The position numbers were made by a program, and so were the translations under genes. Under the pieces are notes generated by a model. The model made no database searches. It saw only the letters and a program-made list of their open reading frames with translations, and was not told the origin of the DNA. Source: Flavobacterium sp. 1355 (lineage in GTDB: Bacteria; Bacteroidota; Bacteroidia; Flavobacteriales; Flavobacteriaceae). From it: a stretch of DNA of 64,000 nt. How positions within the stretch are numbered: position 1 is the first letter of the stretch; the number at the start of each line of letters is the position of its first letter. The stretch covers positions 124,001-188,000 of the forward strand of contig NZ_JAFICC010000001.1 of the NCBI RefSeq assembly GCF_017833415.1, read 5' to 3'. This document shows positions 45,010-54,062 of this stretch, piece after piece.

Positions 45010-45957
45010 ATGTTATTAAAGAAAAGAATTCCAATGAAGTACGTTCTCGGGAAAATTAAAGTAGAAATTGCTCTGGTATTGGCGTACACTATATTGTTTG
45101 AAATTTTTCATTATTATTTCATCAATCTTCCCGTAGATATTCCGATAGCTATTCCAACCATGATTGGAACCATTATTTCGCTGCTGTTGGCTTTTAAATC
45201 CAATCAGGCTTATGACAGATGGTGGGAAGCCAGAATTGTGTGGGGTGCAGTGGTAAACGATTCCAGAACCTTAATACGCCAGGTTTTGACATTTTATAAA
45301 GATCCCGATTTTTCTGTTGAAGCAAACGAATTCAAAGAAAATTTTGCCAAAAGACAAATTGCATGGTGTTATAGTTTAGGTCAATCACTACGTGGAAAAG
45401 ATGCTATAAAACCGCTAAAAGGTTTGGTTAGTGAAGAAGAAATTAAATACATAAAGAACCATCAGAATGTGCCAAATGCTATTTTGATGCTTCACGCCAG
45501 GGATCTTAGAAATGCAAAAAATGATAAGCGTATCAATATGTATCAGCAAGTAGAAATCGACAATACATTGTCAAGATTGTGTGATGAAATGGGTAAATGC
45601 GAAAGAATCAAAAACACCATTTTTCCAACCACATACAGCATGTACATAAGATTGACACTCTGTCTTTTTATTCTGTTATTGCCATTCGGGCTTACGAGTG
45701 TATTGAGCTGGTTTGCCATTCCGTTGATTACAGCAATTGCCGCAGCTTTCTTTTTAATAGAAAGAATGGCGATTCATCTGCAGGATCCGTTTGAGAACAG
45801 GCCAACAGATACACCTGTAACAACAATTGCAAATACAATAGAAAAAAATATTAAGCAAATGCTGAATGAGTATCAAAGTGATTTTGATATTCTAAATGAA
45901 TTTGATTTTAAAGAACAGCCTAAAAAAGCGGAAAACGACGCTTATTTCGTTTTATGA
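45010..45957 (+). CDS. Bestrophin-like (UPF0187) membrane channel
   Basis: A 315-residue protein of the bestrophin-like family of anion or cation channels. The family signature FKSNQAYDRWWEARIVWGA is at about residues 66-84. Hydrophobic segments at about 20-60 and 205-245 fit the four-helix topology, and DPFENRPTDTP late in the protein is conserved. An alternative ATG 11 codons in (MKYVLGKIK) is possible. It follows the USP-like gene by 45 bases and ends at a terminator shared with the MocR gene. Confidence 0.92.
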   Translation: MLLKKRIPMKYVLGKIKVEIALVLAYTILFEIFHYYFINLPVDIPIAIPTMIGTIISLLLAFKSNQAYDRWWEARIVWGAVVNDSRTLIRQVLTFYKDPDFSVEANEFKENFAKRQIAWCYSLGQSLRGKDAIKPLKGLVSEEEIKYIKNHQNVPNAILMLHARDLRNAKNDKRINMYQQVEIDNTLSRLCDEMGKCERIKNTIFPTTYSMYIRLTLCLFILLLPFGLTSVLSWFAIPLITAIAAAFFLIERMAIHLQDPFENRPTDTPVTTIANTIEKNIKQMLNEYQSDFDILNEFDFKEQPKKAENDAYFVL

Positions 45958-45992
45958 TTATTTTTTTTTGGTCACTTAATTGTTAGATTGTT

Positions 45993-46030
45993 AACCAGAC
46001 AGCACTGTTTATTGTTTTTGCTGTCTGGTT
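45993..46030. terminator. Bidirectional terminator
   Basis: Arms AACCAGACAGCA (45993-46004) and TGCTGTCTGGTT (46019-46030), between the bestrophin and MocR genes, which converge. Confidence 0.82.
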
Positions 46031-46037
46031 ATTTTAT

Positions 46038-47456
46038 TTATATACTGAGCAATTTGCCTAACGTCTGGATTGATTGCCGTAATTCATTTGTCCACGGAAG
46101 ACCAAAACTCAGCCGCATACAATTTGAAAACTGATCCTGAAAAGAAAAAATCCTCCCGGGCGCAATGCTAATATTGTGTTTCATGGCCAGATGATAAAAA
46201 TCTGCTGTGTCAATTTTTTTATCTAACTCGATCCAAAGAAAAAAACCGCCTTGTGGCTGACTTACTTTTGTTCCTTTCGGAAAAGATTCCAGAACGGTAT
46301 TGATATAATTATTGCAATTATGATTTAATATCTGACGGATTTTTCTAAGATGATTTTCATAGCGTCCGTTTTTAAGAAAATCGCCAATAACCTCATGCGT
46401 AATGGTAGCAGGAGAAAGCGTGTGGAAAATTTTATTCCGTAGAATTTCTTTTTTAAACTTCCCTGGCGAAACCCATCCTACACGATACCCTGGAGCCAGT
46501 GTTTTTGATACAGAACTGCAGCAAAGCACAATGCCGCTTTCATCATAAGTTTTACAGTTTGTTGGACGGCTGGAGCCAAAGTATAAATCACCGTGAATAT
46601 CATCTTCTATAAGCGGAACATTGTAAAACTCCATCAACCGGACCACTTCTTTTTTATGCTCAACAGGCATCATACTCCCAGACGGATTGCTAAAATTACT
46701 CATCAGTACACAAGCTTTTACCTTTTTAGAAGAAAGTGCTTTTTTCAGCGCTTCTATTTCTATCCCTGTTGTCATGTTTGTTGGCATTTCCATAACATAC
46801 AACCCCAAAGATTTTGCTAATTGCAATAGACCAAAATAAGCCGGACTTTCTATAATAATAGTGTCTCCGGGTTTTGTTAACGTCATTAAACAATTTGAGA
46901 TTGCACTGGTACAGCCAGGAGTTGTAATAATATCCTCCTCGGTCAAAGATCCTCCCCAGGTAAAAGACCAGCGGGCAATTTCCCGTCTCAAATTCGGATT
47001 TCCCTGTACTTGCTCATAACTCGTCCCGCTGTTGGGCAGTGACCGCATTGCCTGAATCATCCCTTTATTTAATTTCGCTATAGGCAGAAGCTCATTAGAT
47101 GGAAAACCCAAAGAAAGCATTGTAATATTTTTGTCGGTCATATTTCCATAAACCTGGTCAATCAAATCTTCCCGGTCAACATTCAGACACTTTAAAACCG
47201 GACTGCTCGGGCTTGGTTCTGTAATAATTCTGGCAGAAGTATTACTCACATAATAACCCGACTGTGGTCTTGATTCGATGAGAGAGCGGCTTTCGATTTC
47301 GTAATAGGCCTTACTCACCGTACTCATGCTGTAACCTGTTTCGGCACAAACTTCGCGAATAGATGGTAATTTGTCACCAACGCTCAAAACGCCCGATTTT
47401 ATTTGTTTCTCGATCCTGTCGGCAAACTGAAGATATAAGTAATTTGAACTTCCCAT
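46038..47456 (-). CDS. MocR-type transcription factor (GntR + aminotransferase)
   Basis: A 472-residue fusion of an N-terminal GntR winged helix (LPSIREVCAETGYSMSTVSKAY) and a fold-type I aminotransferase domain (about 110-472) with the PLP lysine in SSVSKTLAPGYRVGW. MocR proteins sense PLP or aminated effectors. It is divergent from an EamA transporter gene at 47559, a common MocR pairing, and probably controls it; this is inference. The 102-base spacer contains two tandem CTGTATCTGTATT-like words that could be an operator. Confidence 0.94.
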   Translation of the reverse strand: MGSSNYLYLQFADRIEKQIKSGVLSVGDKLPSIREVCAETGYSMSTVSKAYYEIESRSLIESRPQSGYYVSNTSARIITEPSPSSPVLKCLNVDREDLIDQVYGNMTDKNITMLSLGFPSNELLPIAKLNKGMIQAMRSLPNSGTSYEQVQGNPNLRREIARWSFTWGGSLTEEDIITTPGCTSAISNCLMTLTKPGDTIIIESPAYFGLLQLAKSLGLYVMEMPTNMTTGIEIEALKKALSSKKVKACVLMSNFSNPSGSMMPVEHKKEVVRLMEFYNVPLIEDDIHGDLYFGSSRPTNCKTYDESGIVLCCSSVSKTLAPGYRVGWVSPGKFKKEILRNKIFHTLSPATITHEVIGDFLKNGRYENHLRKIRQILNHNCNNYINTVLESFPKGTKVSQPQGGFFLWIELDKKIDTADFYHLAMKHNISIAPGRIFSFQDQFSNCMRLSFGLPWTNELRQSIQTLGKLLSI

Positions 47457-47509
47457 AAAAAAAAACTGTTATGGTGCAATTTACAAAAACTGTATCTGTA
47501 TTGCTATAT

Positions 47510-47517
47510 TATTTTTG
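47510..47517 (+). promoter_or_regulatory. Promoter -7 box of the EamA gene
   Basis: TATTTTTG, exact TAnnTTTG, 41 bases before the EamA start. The CTGTATCTGTATTG words directly upstream (47490-47503) would be well placed for MocR binding. Confidence 0.5.
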
Positions 47518-47558
47518 TGAAATTTGCCTTATAAAAATAAATAAAAAAAAATAAACCC

Positions 47559-48485
47559 GTGAAAACAACAAAGTATTACCTGGCAGCAATAACTGCTTAC
47601 ACCATTTGGGGCTTTTTTAGCCTTGTGCTAAAACCAATTCATGACTATCCTTCGCTGGATATTTTGTTTTACCGCGTTTTTAGCTGTAGTATTTTAATGT
47701 TATTAATTGCCTTTACTTTTAAGAAAAAAGCAATGACAGAAACGGTCGAAAATTTCAAATCCCTATCGAAAGCAGAAAAAAGAAAAACACTTTTATTAAA
47801 TTTTGGAGGAAGTTTTTTAATGATTGCCAATTGGTTTACATTTATCTTTGTTATGAACCATGTTAGTGTAAAAGCAACTTCTCTGGCTTATTTAGTTTGC
47901 CCGATTTTAACCACTTTGCTGGCTTATTTTCTCCTGCACGAAAAACTGTCCAAAATCCAATGGCTTTCTGTCGGATTAAGTGTTTTAGGGTGCTTACTAT
48001 TATCGTACGCAGCTATTATGGATATGTTTTACAGTATTATAATTGGTTTAACGTATGCCGCATATCTGGTAAGCCAGCGTGTCAATAAAGGTTTTGATAA
48101 ATTTATCATACTTACATTTCATATTACATTGGCAGCTATTATATTACTGCCATTTTATCCGTCTTACAGCGGACCTGTTCCAACAGAATTTAGATTTTAT
48201 TTCTGTATAGAAACCATAGCAGTACTTTTTACTATTTTCCCGTTGTTTTTGAATTTGTATGCACTTTCAGGAATCAATTCTTCAACAGTCGGAATGCTTT
48301 TAAACATCAATCCAATGATTGCTTTTGGATTGGCAACTTTTGTATATCACGAAAATATTACTGCATTACAAGTTGTAGCGTATACAATTATTTTTATTGC
48401 TGTTTTGGTGTTTAACTCACATCATATTTTTGCGATCAGGAAAAAATATTTACCGGTTGAAAAAACGCCGAATTGTACACAATAA
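47559..48485 (+). CDS. EamA/DMT-family transporter (RarD-like)
   Basis: A 308-residue permease with ten predicted membrane helices in two repeats (AAITAYTIWGFFSLVLKPI; SLAYLVCPILTTLLAYFLL and NINPMIAFGLATFVYHE). It resembles RarD-type EamA exporters of metabolites. The GTG at 47559 is possible too, but ATG-like start reading is MKTTKYYL; the first codon is GTG in the sequence, which is usual enough. The divergent MocR gene probably regulates it, perhaps for amine or vitamin B6 related efflux. Confidence 0.9.
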   Translation: MKTTKYYLAAITAYTIWGFFSLVLKPIHDYPSLDILFYRVFSCSILMLLIAFTFKKKAMTETVENFKSLSKAEKRKTLLLNFGGSFLMIANWFTFIFVMNHVSVKATSLAYLVCPILTTLLAYFLLHEKLSKIQWLSVGLSVLGCLLLSYAAIMDMFYSIIIGLTYAAYLVSQRVNKGFDKFIILTFHITLAAIILLPFYPSYSGPVPTEFRFYFCIETIAVLFTIFPLFLNLYALSGINSSTVGMLLNINPMIAFGLATFVYHENITALQVVAYTIIFIAVLVFNSHHIFAIRKKYLPVEKTPNCTQ

Positions 48486-48512
48486 ATTACAAGAATCTTA
48501 ACAGCATATTAA

Positions 48513-48548
48513 AACAGGAATGAGTATTTTTCATTTCTGTTTTTTTTT
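48513..48548 (+). terminator. Rho-independent terminator of the EamA gene
   Basis: Arms AACAGGAATGA (48513-48523) and TCATTTCTGTT (48531-48541) with one G-U pair, then Ts. Confidence 0.7.
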
Positions 48549-48565
48549 GGAAAAAAGAAAAGGGT

Positions 48566-48630
48566 TTGCCACAGATTTCACAGATTAAAAGGATTTTTTT
48601 TAATCTTTTAAATCCGTTAATCTGTGGCAA
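48566..48630. repeat. Inverted repeat with TTGCCACAGAT arms
   Basis: TTGCCACAGAT (48566-48576) and ATCTGTGGCAA (48620-48630) are perfect; inner parts (GATTAAAAGGATT / AATCTTTTAAATC) pair partly. Another spacer palindrome of the dispersed type. Confidence 0.7.
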
Positions 48631-48669
48631 AAAAATAAAAAATACCATTTCAAAACCGAATTTATATTT

Positions 48670-50928
48670 ATGAAAAATACCAAACTTCAAGCTTTCATTC
48701 CCTTATTTTATTTAGTATGGTCTGATGACCTTCTGACTCAAAAAGAATTTTCGACATTAAAAGAATTTATCAATGCTCTTGATGTTCTTTCGGCAGAAGA
48801 AAAAGAATTTTTAATTTCTAAAGCAGATATTTCAAATCCGCCTTCGCGAAATGAGCTTGCAGAATGGAAATCAGATATTGAGAAAAGCATTAAAGACAAA
48901 TCTTCTATAAAATCTATTTATGATATAGCCGTTGCCCTTTCAGATGTCAATCTTGATATTACCAATCTAAAACCGGATTTTACAAAACTCGAAAATGATT
49001 TGGGGGTTTTGGGCGAAGAAGTGATTCAGAATTTCAAAACAAAAGCAGATTCTTTTACAGCCAGTTCTCAAACCAACAGCAATTTTGATATTCAGAAAAT
49101 CACAGAAATCTTAGACGGAAAAGAAGCTGCCATTATAAAAAAGGTAAAAACAGTTATCTCAAGACCTGAATTTGCTTATGAAACTTCTACCGATATTAAT
49201 GTCTACCGCCAGACTGTTTACAAATGGTGTAAAATTTTAGCAGAAGAAAATCTCGGAAATATGGCATATCCTAAGCAATATGGCGGCGGAGAAAATATAG
49301 CCGACTATTTTGCAATTATGGAAACTTTGAGTTACCACGATTTAAGTCTCGTTATAAAATTTGGAGTTCAGTTTGGACTTTGGGGAATGAGCGTACAATC
49401 GCTGGGAACCGAAAAACATTATGCCAAATATTTAAAAGATATCGGAACATTAAAACTTCCGGGCTGTTTTGCAATGACAGAAACACATCACGGATCGAAT
49501 GTAAAAGGGCTGGAAACTACGGCGACGTATAATCACGACAAGCAGACTTTTACCATTCGCACACCAAATAAAAATGCCCAGAAAGAATATATAGGTAACG
49601 CTGCCGTACATGGACAAATGGCAACCGTTTTTGCAAAACTAATCATTGACGGTCATGATTATGGCGTAAATGCATTCGTAGTCCCATTGCGTGACACAAA
49701 CGGAAACACTCTTGAAGGCGTTACAATAGGTGATTGCGGTCATAAAATGGGTTTAAACGGAGTGGATAATGGTACAATCAGTTTCAATCAGGTTGAAATT
49801 CCGAAAGAGAATATGCTGGACCGTTTTGCTTCTGTAAATGACAAAGGAGAATTCGAAAGTCCGATTCCAAGTGATAACAGACGTTTTTTTACCATGCTGG
49901 GCACATTAGTTGGCGGACGAATCGGGATTCCGCGTTCGGCATTGGCTGCTGCAAAATCCGGACTTACAATTGCGATTAGATACAGCGATCAAAGAAAACA
50001 GTTCGGACCTGAAGGCGGTTCTGAAGTACCAATTTTAAATTACAGAATGCACCAACGTAGGTTATTACCGCATTTGGCAAAAACATACGCTGTACATTTT
50101 GCACTGCAATATCTTACCAAACGTTTCCTGAACAGAACTGAATCTGAAATGCAGGAAATCGAAGCCTTGGCAGCAGGAATGAAATCATATTCAACCTGGA
50201 GCACAAGAGATATTCTTCAGGAATGCCGTGAAGCCATTGGCGGAAAAGGGTATTTGTCTGAAAACAGGATAGATGATTTAAAAAATGACACCGAAATATA
50301 CACCACTTTTGAAGGTGATAATACTGTTTTGATGCAATTGGTAGCCAAAAATCGTTTGGCAGAATTCAGAAAAGCATTTGGTGAAATGGGTTCCTTGGGA
50401 ATCATCAATTATGTATATGAAAATGCAAAAACAGCCATTGCAGAGAAAAACCCAATCGTAACACGGAAAACAGATGATGAACATTTGCTTGATGATCAGT
50501 TTCATTTGCAGGCATTTGTACACAGAGAAAAGACAATTCTGGCATCTGCAGCAAGACGTATCAAAAAACTCATTGACGAAGGTTTAGAAGCTTATGACGC
50601 GTTTAATGTCGTACAGCATCAAATGATAGATGTGGCTCAGGCTTATCTGGAACGTATTGTTTTAGAGCAATTTCAGGAAGCCATAAAAGAAGTTAAAGAC
50701 GAAAAATCAAAAGAAATATTAACAAAACTAAACCAATTGTACGCGCTTTCGCAAATAGAAAAAAACAAAGGCTGGTATCTTGAAGACGGCTACATGGAGG
50801 CGGTAAAAACCAAAGCCATCCGTAAAATGGTCAATCAGCTTTGTTGGGATATTCGCCCGGATGCTGTCGCATTAGTAAATGCTTTTGATATTCCGGAGAG
50901 TTGCCTGGCAGCCCCGATTGCAGTATAG
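48670..50928 (+). CDS. Acyl-CoA dehydrogenase with N-terminal extension
   Basis: A 752-residue flavoprotein. The acyl-CoA dehydrogenase core runs from about 180 to 600: PKQYGGGENIADYFAIMET, the FAD/substrate loop FAMTETHHGSNVKGLETTA, GRIGIPRSALAAAKSGL, SDQRKQFGP and CREAIGGKGYLSENR. A 150-residue helical N-terminal part (WSDDLLTQKEFSTLKEFI, TerB-like in look) and a long C-terminal helical domain resemble acyl-CoA oxidase. The start ATG lies in repeat-free sequence. Likely acts in fatty acid breakdown; chain length unknown. Confidence 0.92.
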   Translation: MKNTKLQAFIPLFYLVWSDDLLTQKEFSTLKEFINALDVLSAEEKEFLISKADISNPPSRNELAEWKSDIEKSIKDKSSIKSIYDIAVALSDVNLDITNLKPDFTKLENDLGVLGEEVIQNFKTKADSFTASSQTNSNFDIQKITEILDGKEAAIIKKVKTVISRPEFAYETSTDINVYRQTVYKWCKILAEENLGNMAYPKQYGGGENIADYFAIMETLSYHDLSLVIKFGVQFGLWGMSVQSLGTEKHYAKYLKDIGTLKLPGCFAMTETHHGSNVKGLETTATYNHDKQTFTIRTPNKNAQKEYIGNAAVHGQMATVFAKLIIDGHDYGVNAFVVPLRDTNGNTLEGVTIGDCGHKMGLNGVDNGTISFNQVEIPKENMLDRFASVNDKGEFESPIPSDNRRFFTMLGTLVGGRIGIPRSALAAAKSGLTIAIRYSDQRKQFGPEGGSEVPILNYRMHQRRLLPHLAKTYAVHFALQYLTKRFLNRTESEMQEIEALAAGMKSYSTWSTRDILQECREAIGGKGYLSENRIDDLKNDTEIYTTFEGDNTVLMQLVAKNRLAEFRKAFGEMGSLGIINYVYENAKTAIAEKNPIVTRKTDDEHLLDDQFHLQAFVHREKTILASAARRIKKLIDEGLEAYDAFNVVQHQMIDVAQAYLERIVLEQFQEAIKEVKDEKSKEILTKLNQLYALSQIEKNKGWYLEDGYMEAVKTKAIRKMVNQLCWDIRPDAVALVNAFDIPESCLAAPIAV

Positions 50929-50953
50929 TTTTTTAAACCAAGATTTTAGATAT

Positions 50954-50990
50954 GCTTTGTCAAAGTTTAAAACTTTGACAAAGCTTTTTT
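50954..50990. terminator. Bidirectional terminator
   Basis: Arms GCTTTGTCAAAGTTT (50954-50968) and AAACTTTGACAAAGC (50970-50984), then six Ts, between the dehydrogenase and the convergent isomerase gene. Confidence 0.85.
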
Positions 50991-50993
50991 AAT

Positions 50994-51338
50994 TCAAACC
51001 ATACTTTTATTAAAATAATTAGCCTTCTCAAAATCCTGGATATTTATTGAAATCACCGGGACATCAGGAAGAACAGATACTAATTTTGTAACTATTACTT
51101 TAGATAAATTTCCTTTCTGATCATCGTTACGGCCTTCTAAAATATAGGCAAAAACATGAATAAAATCATCCAGAGTATTTCCGTTATTATAAAAAGCAAA
51201 AGGATTTATGCGAACTTTAATTTCAGATGCGGTAAAAAGCCCGGTTGAAAAAGCAGCATCAAAAACTTCTTTCATTATTTCGTCAGCAGATTTTATCCGC
51301 ACAACATTCTCAGAACAATCGATAATAAAATGTGGCAT
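50994..51338 (-). CDS. 5-carboxymethyl-2-hydroxymuconate delta-isomerase family protein
   Basis: A 114-residue tautomerase-superfamily protein of the HpcD/CHMI type. It begins MPHFIIDCSENV, giving the catalytic N-terminal proline after Met removal, and IKVRINPF and HVFAYILEGRNDDQKGNLS carry further family residues. CHMI acts in homoprotocatechuate (4-hydroxyphenylacetate) degradation, but no other genes of that pathway are next to it, so the actual substrate is uncertain. A minus-strand -7 box TAATTTTG is at 51371-51378. Confidence 0.88.
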   Translation of the reverse strand: MPHFIIDCSENVVRIKSADEIMKEVFDAAFSTGLFTASEIKVRINPFAFYNNGNTLDDFIHVFAYILEGRNDDQKGNLSKVIVTKLVSVLPDVPVISINIQDFEKANYFNKSMV

Positions 51339-51446
51339 CGCTTTTAATTTAGTTAGAGATTCAATTTAGACAAAATTATAAAAGAATAATTTGTTAGTTA
51401 GTATTGCAGACAAAACATTTATGTCACTTAGAGGACTTTGGTATTA

Positions 51447-51923
51447 TTAATCTTTATCAATTGATAACAATTTTAAAGGTAACTGACTTAGTACTCTATT
51501 TTTAAATTTTTCTTCAATTTCCTCTTTTTCCGAACTCGATAAATCTTCAAAAGTTTTCCATCCTAATGAATATTCTTTTGTACGGAAAACTGATCTAACT
51601 GCAACTCCTGCAGTATTAGTTTTTACCATTGGAGGAATAACTGACACATAATACATTTCACTATCATTAAGATTTTTTATATAAAAAATTTTCCCTTTTA
51701 AAAAGCCATATCCTGTTTTATCCCAATCATCATATTTTTTCAAATCTTCAGGAGTTCTCAAAGAAATATTATTTTTCTCAATGCTATCCAAGTAAAAATT
51801 TAATTGTTTTGTATTGCAGCCAAATCTATAGATATTTCCCCCTCCTAATGTTCCTGAAAATCCTAAATTACAAGAAATTAAAACAATCAAAATTAAAACT
51901 CCAATTAATAAATATTTTTTCAT
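51447..51923 (-). CDS. Lipoprotein of unknown function behind a gene remnant
   Basis: A 158-residue protein with signal segment MKKYLLIGVLILIVLISC and lipobox Cys18. The mature part is mixed helix/strand with no family I know. Its ATG lies two bases behind the stop of the remnant frame at 51926-52072, a spacing typical of coupled genes such as toxin and immunity pairs. A function as an immunity lipoprotein would fit this layout but is inference only. Confidence 0.65.
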   Translation of the reverse strand: MKKYLLIGVLILIVLISCNLGFSGTLGGGNIYRFGCNTKQLNFYLDSIEKNNISLRTPEDLKKYDDWDKTGYGFLKGKIFYIKNLNDSEMYYVSVIPPMVKTNTAGVAVRSVFRTKEYSLGWKTFEDLSSSEKEEIEEKFKNRVLSQLPLKLLSIDKD

Positions 51924-51925
51924 AA

Positions 51926-52072
51926 TTATTTGCCTATTTCAATTATTTCAAATGCTTTAACCATATTTATAGCAGCATCATTTGTCATTTTAGATACTGG
52001 TGTTCCAGTGAAAGGATCTATTGTTTTATTTTTATACTCATCATCAATTGTTTTGTTAATGTAAAAGTAAGT
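51926..52072 (-). pseudogene. 3' remnant of a gene, no start codon
   Basis: Reading minus, 48 codons are open up to a TAA at 51926-51928, preceded in frame by a stop at 52073-52075. There is no ATG before codon 29. The peptide has KTIDPFTGTPVSKMTNDAA, a word that looks like protein rather than chance. It ends two bases before the lipoprotein start, so an upstream partner gene has probably been deleted. Its family is not recognised; a secreted toxin C-terminus is one guess. Confidence 0.45.
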
Positions 52073-52208
52073 TTATATTTACAATTTTTAAATTTACGGC
52101 ATCTTTTATTTCTGTAGTTTTAGCAAGTTGCTTTCTCCTTTAAATAATTCACATTTATATTTACACTTTATTATATTTGTAATTCTGTTTTTTTATCCTT
52201 TATTCATT

Positions 52209-53852
52209 TTGAAAAATTATTTCCTCTTTATTTTAATAGCGCTGCTTAGTGTTCCTGTTTATTCTTTGGATAATACAGATACAATTTTAAATAAGCTGAA
52301 TATTGCTTTAAAAAACAAGCAGCATTATGTTAGATTAAAAGAAGAAAGAATTTTAAACTTCAAAAAAATAAAATCGGAATCTTTTACCAAAGAGCAGGAG
52401 TATAATTATAACAAAACCTTGTACTCAGAATATCAAAAATTTAATTCAGATTCAGCCATTTTATATGTAAAAAAGAATCTTAAACTGGCCCAGGAACTTC
52501 AAAATAAAGATTTATCTGATTTGGCAGAATTGCAATTAGCCAATCTGTATTCATCCTCAGGGAAATATCGGGAATCAGAAGCTATTCTAAAAAGCATCAA
52601 TAAGAAAACATTAAACAAATCACTGCTGCCCAACTATTATGTTGCTTACAGAGAATTTTTTGAACATTACAATGCTAATAGTACCAGTCTAAAATATATT
52701 GAACAAATAGGTAAATACCGTGATTCTCTGCTAGGGGTCCTAAATCCTGCAACACTGAATTATAAAATCAACAAGATTCAGAAAAATATTTTTGATAAAA
52801 AATTTGCTGTTGCCCAAAAGCAATTAACCGTTTTATTAGAAAACATTCAAGAAGAAGACTCGCAATATGCCATGATTACCTATCTTTTTGGAAGCATTTA
52901 TGAAGCGACGCATCAATTAGAATTAAGAAAAAAATATTATGCACTTTCTTCTACAGCTGATATAAAAAATGCCATAAAAGACAATGCATCACTTCAGGAA
53001 CTGGCTTTGGTTTTTTATGAAATCGGAGATGTAGATATGGCGTACAAACTTACCCAGTCTGCAATTGAAGACGCCTTGTATTGTAATGTACAATTTCGTA
53101 CACTTTTGATGTCAGAAGTATATTCCATCATCAATACCGTTTATCTCGAAAAAGAAGCAAAAAGAAAAACAGAACTTCAACTTTATCTTTTATGCATCAG
53201 TTTATTGTCTTTATTTCTTATTGTAGCTGTGATTTACGTTTACAAACAAATGAAAAAAGTATCCAGAATACGTGGAGAACTTTATGAAACAAGCCAGAAA
53301 TTAGCAGAATTAAACAGAGATATTACAGAAACCAATAGTCAGCTGCAGGAACGTAATGCCCAATTATCAGAATCTAACCATATTAAGGAAGAATATATAG
53401 CACATTTTTTTAGTCTATGTTCTGCTTATATCAATAAGCTGGAGAATTACCGGATCATTTTAAACAAAAAAGCTACTGCAAAACAATTTGACGAAATTTA
53501 TAAAATGTTAAAATCAACAACTTTAGTTGATAATGAACTCGAAGAATTATACAAAAACTTTGATATAATATTTCTGAACCTTTACCCAACTTTTGTAAAA
53601 GATTTTAATGATTTACTAATTAAGGAAGAACAAATCGTTTTAAAGCAAGGCGAACTGCTAAATACTGAGCTTCGTATTTTTGCACTTATCCGTCTCGGAA
53701 TTACCGACAGTGTAAAAATTGCAGCATTCCTGCGTTACTCTTTAAGCACAATTTATAACTATCGGACCAGAGCCCGAAATAAAGCTGCAGTTTCCCGAAA
53801 TGATTTCGAAGAAATGGTCATGAAAATTGGTTTAATTTCATTGAAAGTCTAA
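52209..53852 (+). CDS. DUF6377 membrane-bound TPR/HTH regulator
   Basis: About 547 residues from a TTG at 52209, chosen because it opens the signal-like LKNYFLFILIALLSVPVYS; an ATG at 52128 would place 27 extra hydrophobic residues before it. Residues to about 330 are helical TPR-like repeats, likely periplasmic; a transmembrane helix (LYLLCISLLSLFLIVAVIYVY) follows, then a coiled coil and a C-terminal helix-turn-helix (RLGITDSVKIAAFLRYSLST). The layout matches DUF6377 proteins, predicted one-piece sensors and DNA binders. Next to glycosidase genes, it may control them; this is inference. Confidence 0.85.
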   Translation: MKNYFLFILIALLSVPVYSLDNTDTILNKLNIALKNKQHYVRLKEERILNFKKIKSESFTKEQEYNYNKTLYSEYQKFNSDSAILYVKKNLKLAQELQNKDLSDLAELQLANLYSSSGKYRESEAILKSINKKTLNKSLLPNYYVAYREFFEHYNANSTSLKYIEQIGKYRDSLLGVLNPATLNYKINKIQKNIFDKKFAVAQKQLTVLLENIQEEDSQYAMITYLFGSIYEATHQLELRKKYYALSSTADIKNAIKDNASLQELALVFYEIGDVDMAYKLTQSAIEDALYCNVQFRTLLMSEVYSIINTVYLEKEAKRKTELQLYLLCISLLSLFLIVAVIYVYKQMKKVSRIRGELYETSQKLAELNRDITETNSQLQERNAQLSESNHIKEEYIAHFFSLCSAYINKLENYRIILNKKATAKQFDEIYKMLKSTTLVDNELEELYKNFDIIFLNLYPTFVKDFNDLLIKEEQIVLKQGELLNTELRIFALIRLGITDSVKIAAFLRYSLSTIYNYRTRARNKAAVSRNDFEEMVMKIGLISLKV

Positions 53853-54003
53853 GGATTTATTTTAAAATCACTACTTTTTTTTACTTTTTATTTTTATTAA
53901 ATATCTGATTTTTAGATGTTTAATTTTTTAATTTACTACTTTTTTTCGTTCAAAAATTCAACATGTACTATAACGTTTTAGATTTACAAATATTATTATA
54001 AGG

Positions 54004-54011
54004 TACTTTTG
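54004..54011 (+). promoter_or_regulatory. Promoter -7 box of the GH3 gene
   Basis: TACTTTTG, exact TAnnTTTG, 51 bases before the ATG at 54063. No -33 element is evident, as may be expected for an activated promoter. Confidence 0.55.
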
Positions 54012-54062
54012 ACTATAAAGAGTATCTGCCAAAAAATAAATGCTTTTAATAAAATTCTAGTT

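Noticed and set aside
50994..51338. Part of an aromatic-degradation operon with fahA
   Set aside because: fahA is 16 kb away and no other homoprotocatechuate gene is adjacent.
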